The notes beneath the pieces were generated by a model. It was not told the DNA's origin. It searched no databases and saw nothing but the letters and a program-made list of their open reading frames with translations. A stretch of 64,000 bases of DNA from positions 225,764,043-225,828,042 of the forward strand of contig NC_061510.1 in the NCBI RefSeq assembly GCF_022539505.1. The letters run 5' to 3'. Shown here piece after piece: positions 10,970 through 23,219 of this stretch. This DNA is from Lolium rigidum (Eukaryota > Streptophyta > Magnoliopsida > Poales > Poaceae). How positions within the stretch are numbered: position 1 is the stretch's first letter; each line of letters begins with the position of its first letter. The translations under genes were made by a program, and so were the position numbers.

Positions 10970-12564
10970 TGATGCGTGTAATTGACACGTCCGTTGGGAA
11001 CCCCAAGAGGAAGGTGTGATGCGCACAGCGGCAAGTTTCCCTCAGTAAGAAACCAAGGTTTAATCGAACCAGTAGGAGTCAAGAAGCACGTTGAAGGTTG
11101 ATGGCGGCGGGATGTAGTGCGGCGCAACACCGGAGATTCCGGCGCCAACGTGGAACCCGCACAACACAACCAAAGTACTTTGCCCCAACGAAACGAGTGA
11201 GGTTGTCAATCTCACCGGCTTGTCTGTAACAAAGGGTTAACCGTATTGTGTGGAAGATGATTGTTTGCAAGAAAACGAGTAAAACAAGTATTGCAGACAG
11301 ATTTGTATTTCAGGTATAAAAGAATGGACCGGGGTCCACAGTTCACTAGAGGTGTCTCTCCTATAAGATAAAAGCATGTTGGGTGAACAAATTACAGTCG
11401 GGCAATTGACAAATAGAGAGGGCATAACAATGCACATACATGTCATGATAAGTATAGTGAGATTTAATTGGGCATTACGACAAAGTACATAGACCGCCAT
11501 CCAACTGCATCTATGCCTAAAAAGTCCACCTTCGAGGTTATCATCCGAACCCCTTCCAGTATTAAGTTGTAAAACAACAGACAATTGCATTAAGTATGGT
11601 GCGTAATGTAATCAACAACTACATCCTTAGACATAGCATCAATGTTTTATCCCTAGTGGCAACAGACAATCCACAACCTTAGAACTTTCTGTCACTGTCC
11701 CAGATATCAATGGAGGCATGAACCCACTATCGAGCATAAATAGTCCCTCTTGGAGTTAAGAGCAAAAACTTGGCCAGAGCCTCTACTAATAACGGAGAGC
11801 ATGCAAGATCATAAACAACACATAGGTAATAACTTGATAATTAACATAACATGGTATTCTCTATCCATCGGATCCCGACAAACACAACATATAGTATTAC
11901 GGATAGATGATCTTGATCATGTTAGGCAGCTCACAAGATCCAACAATGAAGCACAATGAGGAGAAGACAACCATCTAGCTACTGCTATGGACCCATAGTC
12001 CAGGGGTGAACTACTCACTCATCACTCCGGAGGCGACCATGGCGGTGAAGAGTCCTCCGGGAGATGATTCCCCTCTCCGGCAGGGTGCCGGAGGAGATCT
12101 CCAGAATCCCCCAAGATGGGATTGGCGGCGTCTCAGTAAGGTTTTCCGTATCGTGGCTCTCGGTGCGTCGGGGTTTCGCGACGGAGGCTTTAAGTAGGCG
12201 GAAGGGCAACGCGGGGGCCACACGAGGGCCCCACACCACAGGTCGGCGCGGCCGGGGCTCGGGCCGTGCCGCCCTATGGTGGCGGCGCCTCGTGGCCCCA
12301 CTTCGACTCCTCTTCGGTCTTCCGTAAGCTTCGTGGCAAAATAGGACCCTGGGCGTTGATTTCGTCCAATTCCGAGAATATTTCGTTACTAGGATTTTTG
12401 AAACCAAAAACAGCAGAAAACAGCAACTGGCTCTTCGGCATCTTGTTAATAGGTTAGTTCCAGAAAATGCACGAATATGACATAAAGTGTGCATAAAACA
12501 TGTAGATATCATCAATAATATGGCATGGAACATAAGAAATTATCGATACGTCGGAGACGTATCA
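10970..12564 (-). mobile_element. 3' LTR of element B
   Basis: Plus-strand ends are TGATGCGTGTAATTG and GACGTATCA; length 1595 bp against 1601 bp for its partner. It begins six bases after the end of element A's LTR. Confidence 0.85.
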
Positions 12565-12582
12565 GCATCCCCAAGCTTAGTT

Positions 12583-12599
12583 CTGCTCGTCCCGAGCAG
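12583..12599 (-). other. Stem-loop upstream of the 3' LTR junction (element B)
   Basis: On the sense (minus) strand CTGCTCG-GGA-CGAGCAG forms a perfect 7-bp stem 19 nt upstream of the LTR edge (12564), followed by AACTAAGCTTGGGGATGC. The equivalent in element D has compensatory changes. Confidence 0.6.
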
Positions 12600-15130
12600 G
12601 TAAAACGATAACAAAGATAATTTCTGAAGTGACATGCTAACATAACCTTGATCATACTATTTGTAAATATATGTAATGAATGCAGCGATCAAAACAATGG
12701 TAATGACATGAGTAAACAAGTGAATCATAAAGCAAAGACTTTTCATGAATAGTACTTCAAGACAAGCATCAATAAGTCTTACATAAGAGTTAACTCATAA
12801 AGCAATAAATCAAAGTAAAGGTATTGAAGCAACACAAAGGAAGATTAAGTTTCAGCGGTTGCTTTCAACTTGTAACATGTATATCTCATGGATAATTGTC
12901 AACATAGAGTAATATAACAAGTGCAATATGCAAGTATGTACGAATCAATGCACAGTTCACACAAGTGTTTGCTTCTTGAGGTGGAGAGAGATAGGTGAAC
13001 TGACTCAACATAAAAGTAAAAAGAATGGTCCTTCAAAGAGGAAAGCATCGATTGCTATATTTATGCTAGAGCTTTTATTTTGAAAACATGAAACAATTTT
13101 GTCAACGGTAGTAATAAAGCATATGAGTTATGAAAATTATATCCTACAAGTTGCAAGCCTCATGCATAGTATACTAATAGTGCCCGCACCTTGTCCTAAT
13201 TAGCTTGGACTACCGGATCATTGCAATACACATGTTTTAACCAAGTGTCACAATGGGGTACCTCCATGCCGCTGTACAAAGGTCTAAGGAGAAAGCTCGC
13301 ATTTTGGATTTCTCGCTTTTGATTATTCTCAACTTAGACATCCATACCGGGACAACATGGACAACGAGATAATGGACTCCTCTTTAATGCATAAGCATGT
13401 GGCAACAATTATTATTCTCATATGAGATTGAGGATATATGTCCAAAACTGAAACTTCCACCATGAATCATGGCTTTAGTTAGCGGCCCAATGTTCTTCTC
13501 TAACAATATGCATGCTCCAACCATTAAGGTGGTAGATCTCTCTTACTTCAGACATGACGGACATGCATAGCAACTCACATGATATTCAACAAAGAATAGT
13601 TGATGGCGTCCCCGAAACATGGTTATCGCACAACAAGCAACTTAATAAGAGATAAAGTGCATAAGTACATATTCAATACCACAATAGTTTTTAAGCTATT
13701 TGTCCCATGAGCTATATATTGTAAAGGTGAATGATGGAATTTTAAAGGTAGCACTCAAGCAATTTACTTTGGAATGGCAGAGAAATACCATGTAGTAGGT
13801 AGGTATGGTGGACACAAATGGCATAGTGGTTGGCTCAAGGATTTTGGATGCATGAGAAGTATTCCCTCTCGATACAAGGTTTAGGCTAGCAAGGTTATTT
13901 GAAACAAACACAAGGATGAACGGTGCAGCAAAACTCACATAAAAGACATATTGTAAACATTATAAGACTCTACACCGTCTTCCTTGTTGTTCAAAACTCA
14001 ATACTAGATATTATCTAGACTCTAGAGAAACCAAATATGCAGACCAAATTAGCAAGCTCTAAGTGTTTCTTCATTAATGGGTGCAAAGTATATGATGCAA
14101 GAGCTTAAACATGAGCACAACAATTGCCAAGTATCAAATTATCCAGGACATTTTAGAATTACTACATGTAGCATTTTCCAATTCCAACCATATAACAACT
14201 CAACGAAGAAGAAACTTCGCCATGAATACTATGAGTAGAGCCTAAGGACATACTTGTCCATATGCTACAGCGGAGCGTGTCTCTCTCCCACAAAGTGAAT
14301 GCTAGGATCCATTTTATTCAAACAAAACAAAAACAAAAACAAACCGACGCTCCAAGCAAAGTGCATAAGATGTGACGGAATAAAAATATAGTTTCGGGGA
14401 GGAACCCGATAATGTTGTCGATGAAGAAGGGGATGCCTTGGGCATCCCCAAGCTTAGACGCTTGAGTCTTCTTAGAATATGCAGGGGTGAACCACGGGGC
14501 ATCCCCAAGCTTAGAGCTTTCACTCTCCTTGATCATATTGCATCATACTCCTCTCTTGATCCTTGAAAACTTCCTCCACACCAAACTCGAAACAACTCAT
14601 TAGAGGGTTAGTGCACAATAAAATTTAACATGTTCAGAGGTGACACAATCATTCTTAACACTTCTGGACATTGCATAAAGCTACTGGACATTAATGGATC
14701 AAAGAAATTCATCCAACATAGCAAAAGAGGCAATGCGAAATAAAAGGCAGAATCTGTCAAAACAGATTAGTCCGTAAAGATGGATTTAATTGAGGCACCA
14801 GACTTGCTCAAATAAAAATGCCCAAAGTGAATGAAAGTTGCGTACATATCTGAGGATCACTCACGTAAATTGGCTTAATTTTCTGAGTTACCTACAGAGA
14901 ATTAGACCCAGATTCGTGACAGCAAAGAAATCTGTTTCTGCGCAGTAATCCAAATCTAGTATTCACTTTACTACCAAAGACTTTACTTGGCACAACAAAA
15001 CACAAAACTAAGATAAGGAGAGGTTGCTACAGTAGTAAACAACTTCCAAGACTCAAATATAAAACAAAAATACTGTAGTAAAAACATGGGTTGTCTCCCA
15101 TAAGCGCTTTTCTTTAACGCCTTTCGGCTA
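12600..15130 (-). other. 3' UTR of element B
   Basis: Non-coding and homologous to 1352-3720 and, inverted, to 37720-40290. It holds the GGGGATGCC stem-loop (14429-14449) and a second GGCATCCCCAAGCTTAG copy near 14498. No host gene is seen. Confidence 0.7.
14429..14449 (-). other. Conserved stem-loop in 3' UTR (copy B)
   Basis: GGGGATGCC-TTG-GGCATCCCC is a perfect 9-bp stem with a 3-nt loop, followed by CAAGCTTA. Confidence 0.55.
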
Positions 15131-15146
15131 GGCGCGAAAGTGTATC

Positions 15147-15792
15147 TCAAGTGTTATCAAAGGGTGGTGCATCTACAGCGGGGTTTGGAGTTTTCTCAAC
15201 CATGCATAGTATATTGGATACATAAGTTTCAGCGTCTCCCTTTTCATTAGTCTTGGGCTTGCTACTCTCATCGAACAAATTTTCGAGAACAAGCCAAGCA
15301 TAGTTATTTTCTAGTGCATCATTCATAGCTAGGAGTTTACATGGTATTGGTGCTTTGATCTCCCCACCATCATTAATATTATTAGTGTACCTTATTCTAT
15401 CCATGTCCATTTTTTCAAGGAGACCAACAAAATTAGTATGAGAACCAAGCATATTAAATTTAGCAAAGACCTTTCTAGCCTCTCTTGCTAGACCACCAAA
15501 TTCTCTAAGAAGGGTTTCTAAAACAAAATCTTTCTTTTCCCCCTCTTCCATATCACCGAGTGTAAGAAACATATGTTGGATTATAGGATTGAGATTAACA
15601 AATTTAGTTTCCAACATGCGAACTAAAGCAACAGCAGACAATTTCATAAGTAGGAGCAAGTTCTACCAAGTGTCTATCTTCAAAATCTTCAACGGTACTA
15701 ACATGACTGAAAAATTCTTCTATATTGTTTCTCCCAATTATAGACCCGCGTCCTACCGGTATGTCTTTTGTGGTAAAATTAAAAGGAAACAT
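15147..15792 (-). pseudogene. Retroelement cassette ORF of unknown function (element B)
   Basis: An N-terminal frame begins MFPFNFTTKDIPVGRGS (15792-15604) and continues after a frame change near 15650 into 15659-15147, ending before the 3' UTR. Together they cover about 210 codons. The product is a soluble, charged protein without gag, protease, polymerase or integrase motifs. It occupies the place that gag-protease holds in A and D, between near-identical leaders and 3' UTRs. I do not recognise a function. A role in trans with an autonomous partner is possible but unsupported. Confidence 0.55.
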
Positions 15793-15999
15793 GATGAATC
15801 AAGTAAAGTAAATGCAAGTAACTAATTTTTTTTGTGTTTTTGATATAGCAAACAAGATAGTAAATAAAGTAAAGCTAGCAACTAATTTTTTTGTGTTTTG
15901 ATATAATGCAGCAAACAAAGTAGTAAATAAAATAAAGCAAGACAAAAACAAAGTAAAGAGATTGGGAAGTGGAGACTCCCCTTGCAGCGTGTCTTGATC

Positions 16000-16018
16000 T
16001 CCACCGACAACGGCGCCG
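16000..16018 (-). promoter_or_regulatory. Primer binding site, degenerate tRNA-Asp (element B)
   Basis: The plus strand reads TCCACCGACAACGGCGCCG, a tRNA-Asp 3'-end match with substitutions, 10 bp from the LTR edge at 16029. Element A keeps the perfect version. Confidence 0.7.
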
Positions 16019-16028
16019 GAAATTTGCT

Positions 16029-17629
16029 TGATGCGTGTAATTGACACGTTCGTTGGGAACCGCAAGAGGAAGGTGTGATGCGCACGGCGGCAAGTTTCCC
16101 TCAGTAAGAAACCAAGGTTTAATCGAACCGAGTAGGAGTCAAGAAGCACGTTGAAGGTTGATGGCGGCGGGATGTAGTGCGGCGCAACACCGGAGATTCC
16201 GGCGCCAACGTGGAACCTGCACAACACAACCAAAGTACTTTGCCCCAACGAAACGGTGAGGTTGTCAATCTCACCGGCTTGCTGTAACAAAGGGTTAACC
16301 GTATTGTGTGGAAGATGATTGTTTGCAAGAAAACGAGAAAAACAAGTATTGCGGCAGATTTGTATTTCGAGTATAAAAGAATGGACCGGGGTCCATAGTT
16401 CACTAGAGGTGTCTCTCCCATAAGATAAAAGCATGTTGGGTGAACAAATTACAGTCGGGCAATTGACAAATAGAGAGGGCATAACAATGCACATACATGT
16501 CATGATAAGTATAGTGAGATTTAATTGGGCATTACGACAAAGTACATAGACCGCCATCCAAGCTGCATCTATGCCTAAAAAGTCCACCTTCGAGGTTATC
16601 ATCCGAACCCCTTCCGGTATTAAGTTGTAAAACAACGGACAATTGCATTAAGTATGGTGCGTAATGTAATCAACAACTACATCCTTAGACATAGCATCAA
16701 TGTTTTATCCCTAGTGGCAACAGACAATCCACAACCTTAGAACTTTCATCGTCACTGTCCCGAGATATCAATGGAGGCATGAACCCACTATCGAGCATAA
16801 ATACTCCCTCTTGGAGTTAAGAGCAAAAACTTGGCCGGAGCCTCTACTAATAACGAGAGCATGCAAGATCATAAACAACACATAGGTAATAACTTGATAA
16901 TTAACATAACATGGTATTCTCTATCCATCGGATCCCGACAAACACAACATATAGTATTACAGATAGATGATCTTGATCATGTTAGGCAGCTCACAAGATG
17001 CAACAATGAAGCACAATGAGGAGAAGACAACCATCTAGCTACTGCTATGGACCCATAGTCCAGGGGTGAACTACTCACTCATCACTCCCGGAGGCGACCA
17101 TGGCGGTGAAGAGTCCTCCGGGAGATGATTCCCCTCTCCCGGCGAGGTGCCGGAGGAGATCTCCGAGAATCCCCGAGATGGGATTGGCGGCGGCGGCGTC
17201 TCGATGAGGTTTTCCGTATCGTGGCTCTCGGTGCGGGGGTTTCGCGACGGAGGCTTTAAGTAGGCGGAAGGGCAACGCGGGGGCCACACGAGGCCCCCAC
17301 ACCACGGGTCGGCACGGCCGGGGCACGGGCCGCGCCGCCCTATGGTGGCGGCGCCTCGTGGCCCCACTTCGACTCCTCTTCGGTCTTCCGGAAGCTTCGT
17401 GGCAAAATAGGACCCCGGGCGTTGATTTCGTCCAATTCCGAGAATATTTCGTTACTAGGATTTCGAAACCAAAAACAGCGTAAAACGACAAGCGGCTCTT
17501 CGGCATCTTGTTAATAGGTTAGTTCCAGAAAATGCACGAATATGACATAAAGTGTGCATAAAACATGTAGATATCATCAATAATATGGCATGGAACATAA
17601 GAAATTATCGATACATCGGAGACGTATCA
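16029..17629 (-). mobile_element. 5' LTR of element B
   Basis: Plus-strand ends are TGATGCGTGTAATTGACACG and GACGTATCA; 1601 bp. Sequence to the right (GCGGTATCTCC) is Tat-element pol. Confidence 0.85.
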
Positions 17630-18968
17630 GCGGTATCTCCGGCAAAGGAAGTGATGGCTACCATTCCGGCTTGGACCCAGCCTTTCCTGGATTACCTCAT
17701 TGATCAGAAGTTGCCGGAGGACGAGGTCCTAGCACGACAGATCATCAGACGAGCGAGATCCTACACAATCGTTGACGGACAGCTCTACAAACGAAGCGCA
17801 ACGGGAGTGTTCCTCAAATGCGTCTCCAATCAAGATGGCATTGAAATACTCAGAGAAATCCATGCAGGGGATTGCGGGCATCACGCCGCTCCCAGGTCCC
17901 TCGTTGCCAAAGGTTTCCGGCTAGGATTTTATTGGCTCACAGCTAAAGAAGATGCTGACAAGTTGGTAAAAACCTGCCGAGGTTGCCAGTACTATGCTAC
18001 TCAACTCAATGCTCCAGCCCAAGAGCTGAAGACCATCCCTATCACCTGGCCGTTCGCGGTCTGGGGGCTCGATATGGTTGGTAAGTTAAAGAAATCATCT
18101 CCTGGCGGTTTTGAGTACCTCCTGGTCGCTATTGATAAATTCAGTAAATGGATCGAGGCAAAGCCAGTGAGAAAAGCCGACGGTGCTACGGCACTCAAAT
18201 TTTTCTGTAGCCTCGTGACGAGATTCGGCATCCCGCACAGCATAATCACAGATAATGGCACAAACTTCGCCCAAGGAGAATTGAAGGATTATTGTCATGA
18301 CATTGGGATCCGACTAGAATTAGCATTAGTGGCTCATCCACAGTCCAATGGTTAGGTCGAAAGAGCCAATGGACTCCTCCTATCCGGAATAAAACCACGC
18401 CTTGAAGAACCGCTGCGCCGCGCAGCCGGAGCTTGGGCTGAGGAGTTAGACTCCGTCCTGTGGAGTTTACGAACTACCCCCAACGAGTCAACGGGATTCA
18501 CTCCGTTCTTCCGGTATACGGATCCGAAGCCGTGCTCCCCTCCGACATCATCCACGATTCACCGCGAGTTTCCGCCTATGATGAAGAAAGCTGGCTGACG
18601 AGGCCAGACAGCTATCAGTGGACCTGATCGAAGAAGCTCGGAACTTAGCAGACCAACGCTCCACCATTTACCAGCAGAAGCTCCGGCGCTATCATAGCCG
18701 TCGAGTCCGGAATCGCTCGTTCATGGCTGGCGACCTGGTTCTCCGCCTTCGCCAGGTGAAAGATCACAAGTTGCAATCCCCATGGGAAGGACCCTTCGTC
18801 GTTAGCAAAGTGCTTCACAATGGATCGTACTACCTTGTCGATTTCCGAGAGCTAAAGGATAGACCTGCTAACTGGCGCCGGAAACGCAAGAGGGAAGATC
18901 CGGACGACATCTACGACGAAACAGAGCGTCCTTCGAACATTACACAGCTACGTCCTTTCCACACTTAG
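17630..18968 (+). pseudogene. pol C-terminal part: integrase and tail (Tat lineage)
   Basis: The frame enters from element B's LTR and reads through the zinc-binding domain (His pair near 17862-17884, CRGC near 17977) into the catalytic core, with Asp residues in GLDMVGKL (near 18070) and ITDNGTNF (near 18250). It ends at a TAG at 18354, just before the expected catalytic Glu, which remains in the downstream reading. A frame change follows between about 18500 and 18600. The last part (18618-18968) carries the C-terminal domain with DLVLRLRQV and PWEGPFVV. Reverse transcriptase and RNase H would lie upstream and are absent. One nonsense change and at least one frameshift make it non-functional. 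Confidence 0.8.
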
Positions 18969-19539
18969 CATAGAATTACATACGTTGTAACAATCATACA
19001 TGATCAATGAAATAAAGCTTTTGGTTCACTCTTTGAGTCTTTTACCTCCTTTACTTGTTCATTTTAGATCGTGTATGCTTTTTCCGACTAAAACCGCAGA
19101 GCTGGATATTTCCGCCTAGGCGTGTATGAAAGTTGTGATTTCTCAAAATTGTCCTTTAGGACGTAAGCTTAAGTTTTCTGATGGAAATTTTTCTGTTGCG
19201 AATTCGTGGATTCCTAGTAGCGATTTCCGGCACCTTGGCTGGGGGCTTGTTTCCGCGGTTATTGACGGATTGCCATTGGGCTTCGTCGCCGCTGGCGAGT
19301 ATTTCCGGCTAAAGGTCTTCCGGCTCGTGGAAGGTCAAGCGAGTAAGCCGGAAAAAATAGAAATGAGCACTTGCTTTGTAAACAAAACGAAACATGCAAA
19401 TAATATTAAAGGATAGCAGGATAAGTATTTTCCGCCCATGCATAGCTGTTTCGTCCCTAGCTACTTAAAAATTTAAAGTTATATTACAAACCCACTTCGG
19501 GGCCAAAATGATGCATCGGTTTTAAGCGCCTCGCGAGCT
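18969..19539 (+). other. Spacer between pol and the antisense gene
   Basis: No supported gene. It contains TGGGGGCT at 19240-19247, identical to the core of the 3' polypurine tract, and AATAAA near 19009, a possible polyadenylation signal. Confidence 0.5.
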
Positions 19540-22500
19540 CTACTCGGAGGATTGCTCCTCATCAGAAGCAACGTAGGCGGAGCCATCGCCAGAGTCATCG
19601 CCGGAGCCCTCTTCGTCGTGATCCGCGCTTGACCCGGAGCCTTCCTCAGCGAAATCGTCTTCGGGGAGGTCCTCCTCATCTTCATCCTCCGCGTCAGAGA
19701 ACCCCGCGGGAAGATCATGCTTATTGTACCAAAACGAGTGGTTAACTCGTCCGACAAAGAGCCGATCATACCCTTGGGTCTCCGCGAGGAGGGCCCTCAT
19801 ATTGGTGCCTTTGGGGGCTCCGCGCGAGACGTCAGCAAAGTTCATGGTGGGGAACTGCGCCTTGCACGTCGCCAACACGAGGGAAGCAACTCCGCGAGCA
19901 GAAGACTCCTGCCAATCCTTGATGAGTTCCGGCACCTGCTTGATAAGCTTGGTCATGGTGTCGATCACCGTGGTTCCGGCTCTCTTCAGGGATAGCGACT
20001 TGGCGACTCCGCGACATGCCTCGAAGAGGTTGTCAATAGAGCTCTGTGCCTCCTCATACGCTTCAGTCCTTTTCAGAGTGGCATCCTTAGTCCACTCAAA
20101 TCCAAGGCTTGCTGCGAAAAGTACAATCAGTTTTCCGCGAACAGAGGCACAAGTTTGAAGAGGTCGGAGTCACAAAGAAAAACAAAAAGAAGAGATTCTT
20201 ACGGAAGATCATTTTATCAATGGCCTCCGCCTCCGCCTCCGCCTCGTACTCCTTGTTTTTCGCGACCAAGGTATGGATCCGCTGTTGACTTTTCTTCAGT
20301 TTCTCAGCAAGATCCGACAGCTCTTGGGCATGTTTCTCCAAGAGTTCTTTTTTCTTCTTGGACTCCTCCTCGGAGGATTCCTTCATGAATTTCTTGAGAG
20401 TTTCATTCTCTGCCTCAAGTACTTCTATCTTGGCGGAAAGGGAGTCGATGGAGGGGCGTTTGGCAATATCATCTGGAATTCGGAAATTTCAACAACAAAA
20501 GTTAATATAGTTGCATTGATGATACTGGGGGCTCAGTCGGAATTATTACCTTCAAAACCTTTGATACGGGTCTCCAGCAGCGCAATGGCCTTCTGATTAT
20601 CCGCGTCCCTGGTTTGAAGCAGCTCAATTTCTTGTCTCTGCTCCAGCACGTGGGTGCGCAAATCTTCGTGCAATTTCCGCGTGTTCTGTGAGAGCAGTTT
20701 TAAGGATTAGACGGAAATTCAAACTTGTGGGGGCTGGACGGAAGTTAAAATGTTTAGCATGTGAAAATTTTGATTTTCCGCTACAATCTACAAAGTTTAA
20801 GACATTGTCTCATACATGTTATTCGGAAAAATGCATAAACCAATGCCTGGGGGCTGGTGTTACCTGACGCACATTCTTGTGCTTGGCGAAAAAGGCCTTG
20901 ATGCCGCCTTCAAGCTCATTCAGCTCCTGCTCCTCCGTGTTCGCAGGTCCCCACACTTGCTCCATCATGTCGGAAATTTCCTTGTGGCGCTGAGAAAGGG
21001 GGACCTTTTGCAGAACTGGGAAGAAGTGGGGATGAGTTTGGGGCGTTCCAGTGGCGCCACTCAATCGAAGCTTTCTCTCGACTAAGTCAGTCGGAACTTC
21101 GGTGGAGGTTGTCATGGGCTGCTCAGGCGGAGGTCAGATGAGGAGGCGCCCTTGCCGGAATCGCCCTTGTCAGATCCGACAATTGGATCTTCCGGAAGGT
21201 CATCAACGTTGATGATGTCCTTGGGATGCGACTTGCCGGCGGATGAGGCCTTGGGCGGAACCTCCACCTCTGGGGTAACTGGAATAGAAGCCGGAGACGG
21301 CTTGACCCTCTTCTTGGTAATCTTGGGGGCTTGGTTTCTGGAGCTTTTGCTGCAATAAAAAGAACAAGGAGCATAAACAAGATAGTATATGTTAACTCAC
21401 AGCAGCAACAAGAATTCGTTACGGAAACCAAATGCTTACCCAGTTGGAATAAAGAATTGCTGGATGTTGGGTTGAGCGCGGTTGCTGGTATCAATCATCT
21501 TCAGGCGCTTCTTCTCCGCCTCCAGCTTACGGGTGGCAGCGATGCTAGGCGTTTCGCGGGCGCGTTTGGCTGCAGGGCTGGAGGGAGCAGCTTTCTTCCT
21601 CTTGGAAAGACGCGGAGCTTCGGGAGCTTCCGCCTCAGACGCGGCTTCCGGGTCGGTATTGCCGGTTTGAGGGGCTCGGAGAAGAGTTCCGAGCTCGCCT
21701 TCTTCAAGGGTTTCGAGCTTTGATACCAGGCCAAGACTTAGACAAAATTTAAGGCATGAAGGAATTAGCAGGCACATCAGGATAACGTACCGCGGTCCCG
21801 GAACCATTGGTGTGGATGTCTTTGTTACACACGTGAACGTGAAGTTCACGCGGAATCTTGATGAGGAGCCGGATCCTCTTGTCGATGGCGTCGGCGGAGA
21901 GATTATCTTTCGTGGAGCGCATCGGGTCGTCGCGCCCCGTGTAGTGGAACATCAAGCGGTCCCGATGCTGTAGTGGCTGGATCCACTTGGTGAACCATGA
22001 CATGGTAAGGTCTTTCCCCGACAGACCCTCCTCCGTGAGCTTGCAGATCCGCCTAACAGCGCGGGTCAGCTGAGGCGACTCGGAGAGGTGAGGGCACTGT
22101 GTCCATGTCGTAGTTTCGCTGGCGGGGCTGTTCTTGAATAACGGAAGTTTCTTGTCGCTCGCCGGGTCGGAGACGTCCTTCAGGTAGAAGAAGCCTCCGG
22201 ACCAATACCGCGCGTATTCGTGGCGGTCGGTAGGGGGGTAGACGCGGCCGGGGCGGAGCATGAAGGTGATGGATCCGCAAGTCGCCAACTCTGAGGTTTG
22301 GCGGATCTTCTCCTTCTTGACGAAGAAATAGTATTGGAAAAGAGGAAGTTCGGGAGTTACCCGGAGGTGGCCCTCGCATAGAGTGACATGATTGCTAATC
22401 GCCAGGACGCTGTTCGGCGATATGTTGTGGTGCTGGAGCCCGTACGCCTTCAGGATTTTCGAGAAGAAATCCGATGGCGGAAAAGAGAAGCCTCGCTCCA

Positions 22501-22882
22501 CCAGCGCTTTTGTCACCACCATCTCGCCATCCTGAGGGGCTGGGGCCAGGGAACCCGGAACTGTTCGCCAGCTTCCGGGGAGCAGAAAGCCTTCCGCTTC
22601 CAAGTTCTTCAACTCCATTTCAGTGGTGGTGCAGGGACACCATTTCCCTTTGGCTTCAGCGTCTCGCTGACGGGCCTTGGATTTCTTGGCGGCAATTTCT
22701 TCTGCCTTTTGTTCCGCCTGTTACTCCCCGGAGGCTTTCTCCGGGTTAGCGGATGTCCCTTCGGTGTCTTTGCCGGAATCCTTGGTGGAACCCAGGTGGA
22801 CTGGGGCGAAGAGTGGAGGGGCGGAGGAGATAGGAGTTGCCATGATCGGCTCGGAGGTTGGAGGTGGAGTCACAGAAGACAT
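19540..22882 (-). pseudogene. Antisense six-exon gene of the Tat element (plant gypsy-type 'transposon protein' family)
   Basis: Proposed exons: 22882-21791, about 21717-21440, 21349-20864, 20685-20550, 20472-20203 and 20111-19540. Donors GTACGT, GTAAGC, GTAACA, GTAATA, GTAAGA and mostly CAG acceptors are visible; the exon 2 acceptor is uncertain. Exon 1 encodes a globular domain like the Pfam 'putative gypsy type transposon' family. Exon 2 and exon 3 are Lys/Ala/Pro-rich, and exons 4-5 are a Glu/Lys-rich coiled coil. Exon 6 ends in an acidic Asp/Glu/Ser tail. A TAA at codon 54 (22723-22721) and a frame change near 21130 break it. Spliced length would be about 940 codons. Function is unknown. 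It runs opposite to the element's genomic RNA. Confidence 0.65.
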
Positions 22883-23210
22883 CTGAAGAAAGAATAATGA
22901 CGGAGAACGTAACTTAGTCGGATCCCATTTGTCTTCCTAAGGATCATCCCTTTCAACTACGGCGAAAGACTGAAGCTCGAGAACTCAACGTGATGGATTC
23001 CGCGGTGCTCGGGGTCGCCGGCGACGAGGATTTCGCGCGGTGGCTCGCCGAAGTTAAGAACTTGATGAACTGCGCGGTGGTGAAATCGCTCCGGCGAAAC
23101 TCCGGCGAGTTTTCCGGCAGACTCCGGCACGGCGGACGAAGAGTTCGCGGGCGGCGCTTTGAAGAGAGGTGAAAGGAGGGGTGAATGGAGAGATTAGGGT
23201 TGACGGTGGA

Positions 23211-23219
23211 TATTTATAG
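23211..23219 (-). promoter_or_regulatory. TATA box candidate for the antisense gene
   Basis: The minus strand reads CTATAAATA about 330 bp upstream of the antisense ATG (22882). The leader ends TTCTTTCTTCAG right before the ATG, which could be a splice acceptor. This suggests a promoter separate from the LTR. Confidence 0.45.

Larger units (their letters stand above)
10970..17629 (-). mobile_element. Element B: complete non-autonomous Athila-type element, 6.66 kb
   Basis: Both LTRs are present (10970-12564 and 16029-17629) in direct orientation, with a primer site at one end and a TTGGGGATGC tract next to the 3' LTR at the other. The internal region has only one short coding cassette, unrelated to gag, plus a 2.5-kb 3' UTR. 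Flanks are GCTGGT on the left and GCGGT on the right, which fits an imperfect 5-bp target duplication with one extra T. LTR similarity by eye is high, with scattered single-base indels, suggesting a fairly recent insertion. Confidence 0.85.

Noticed and set aside
19724..20596. Plus-strand ORFs in the Tat element
   Set aside because: They are shadows of the antisense exons, which have splice sites, a coiled coil and coherent composition on the minus strand.
22388..22897. 169-codon plus-strand ORF
   Set aside because: Lies opposite antisense exon 1; no domain.
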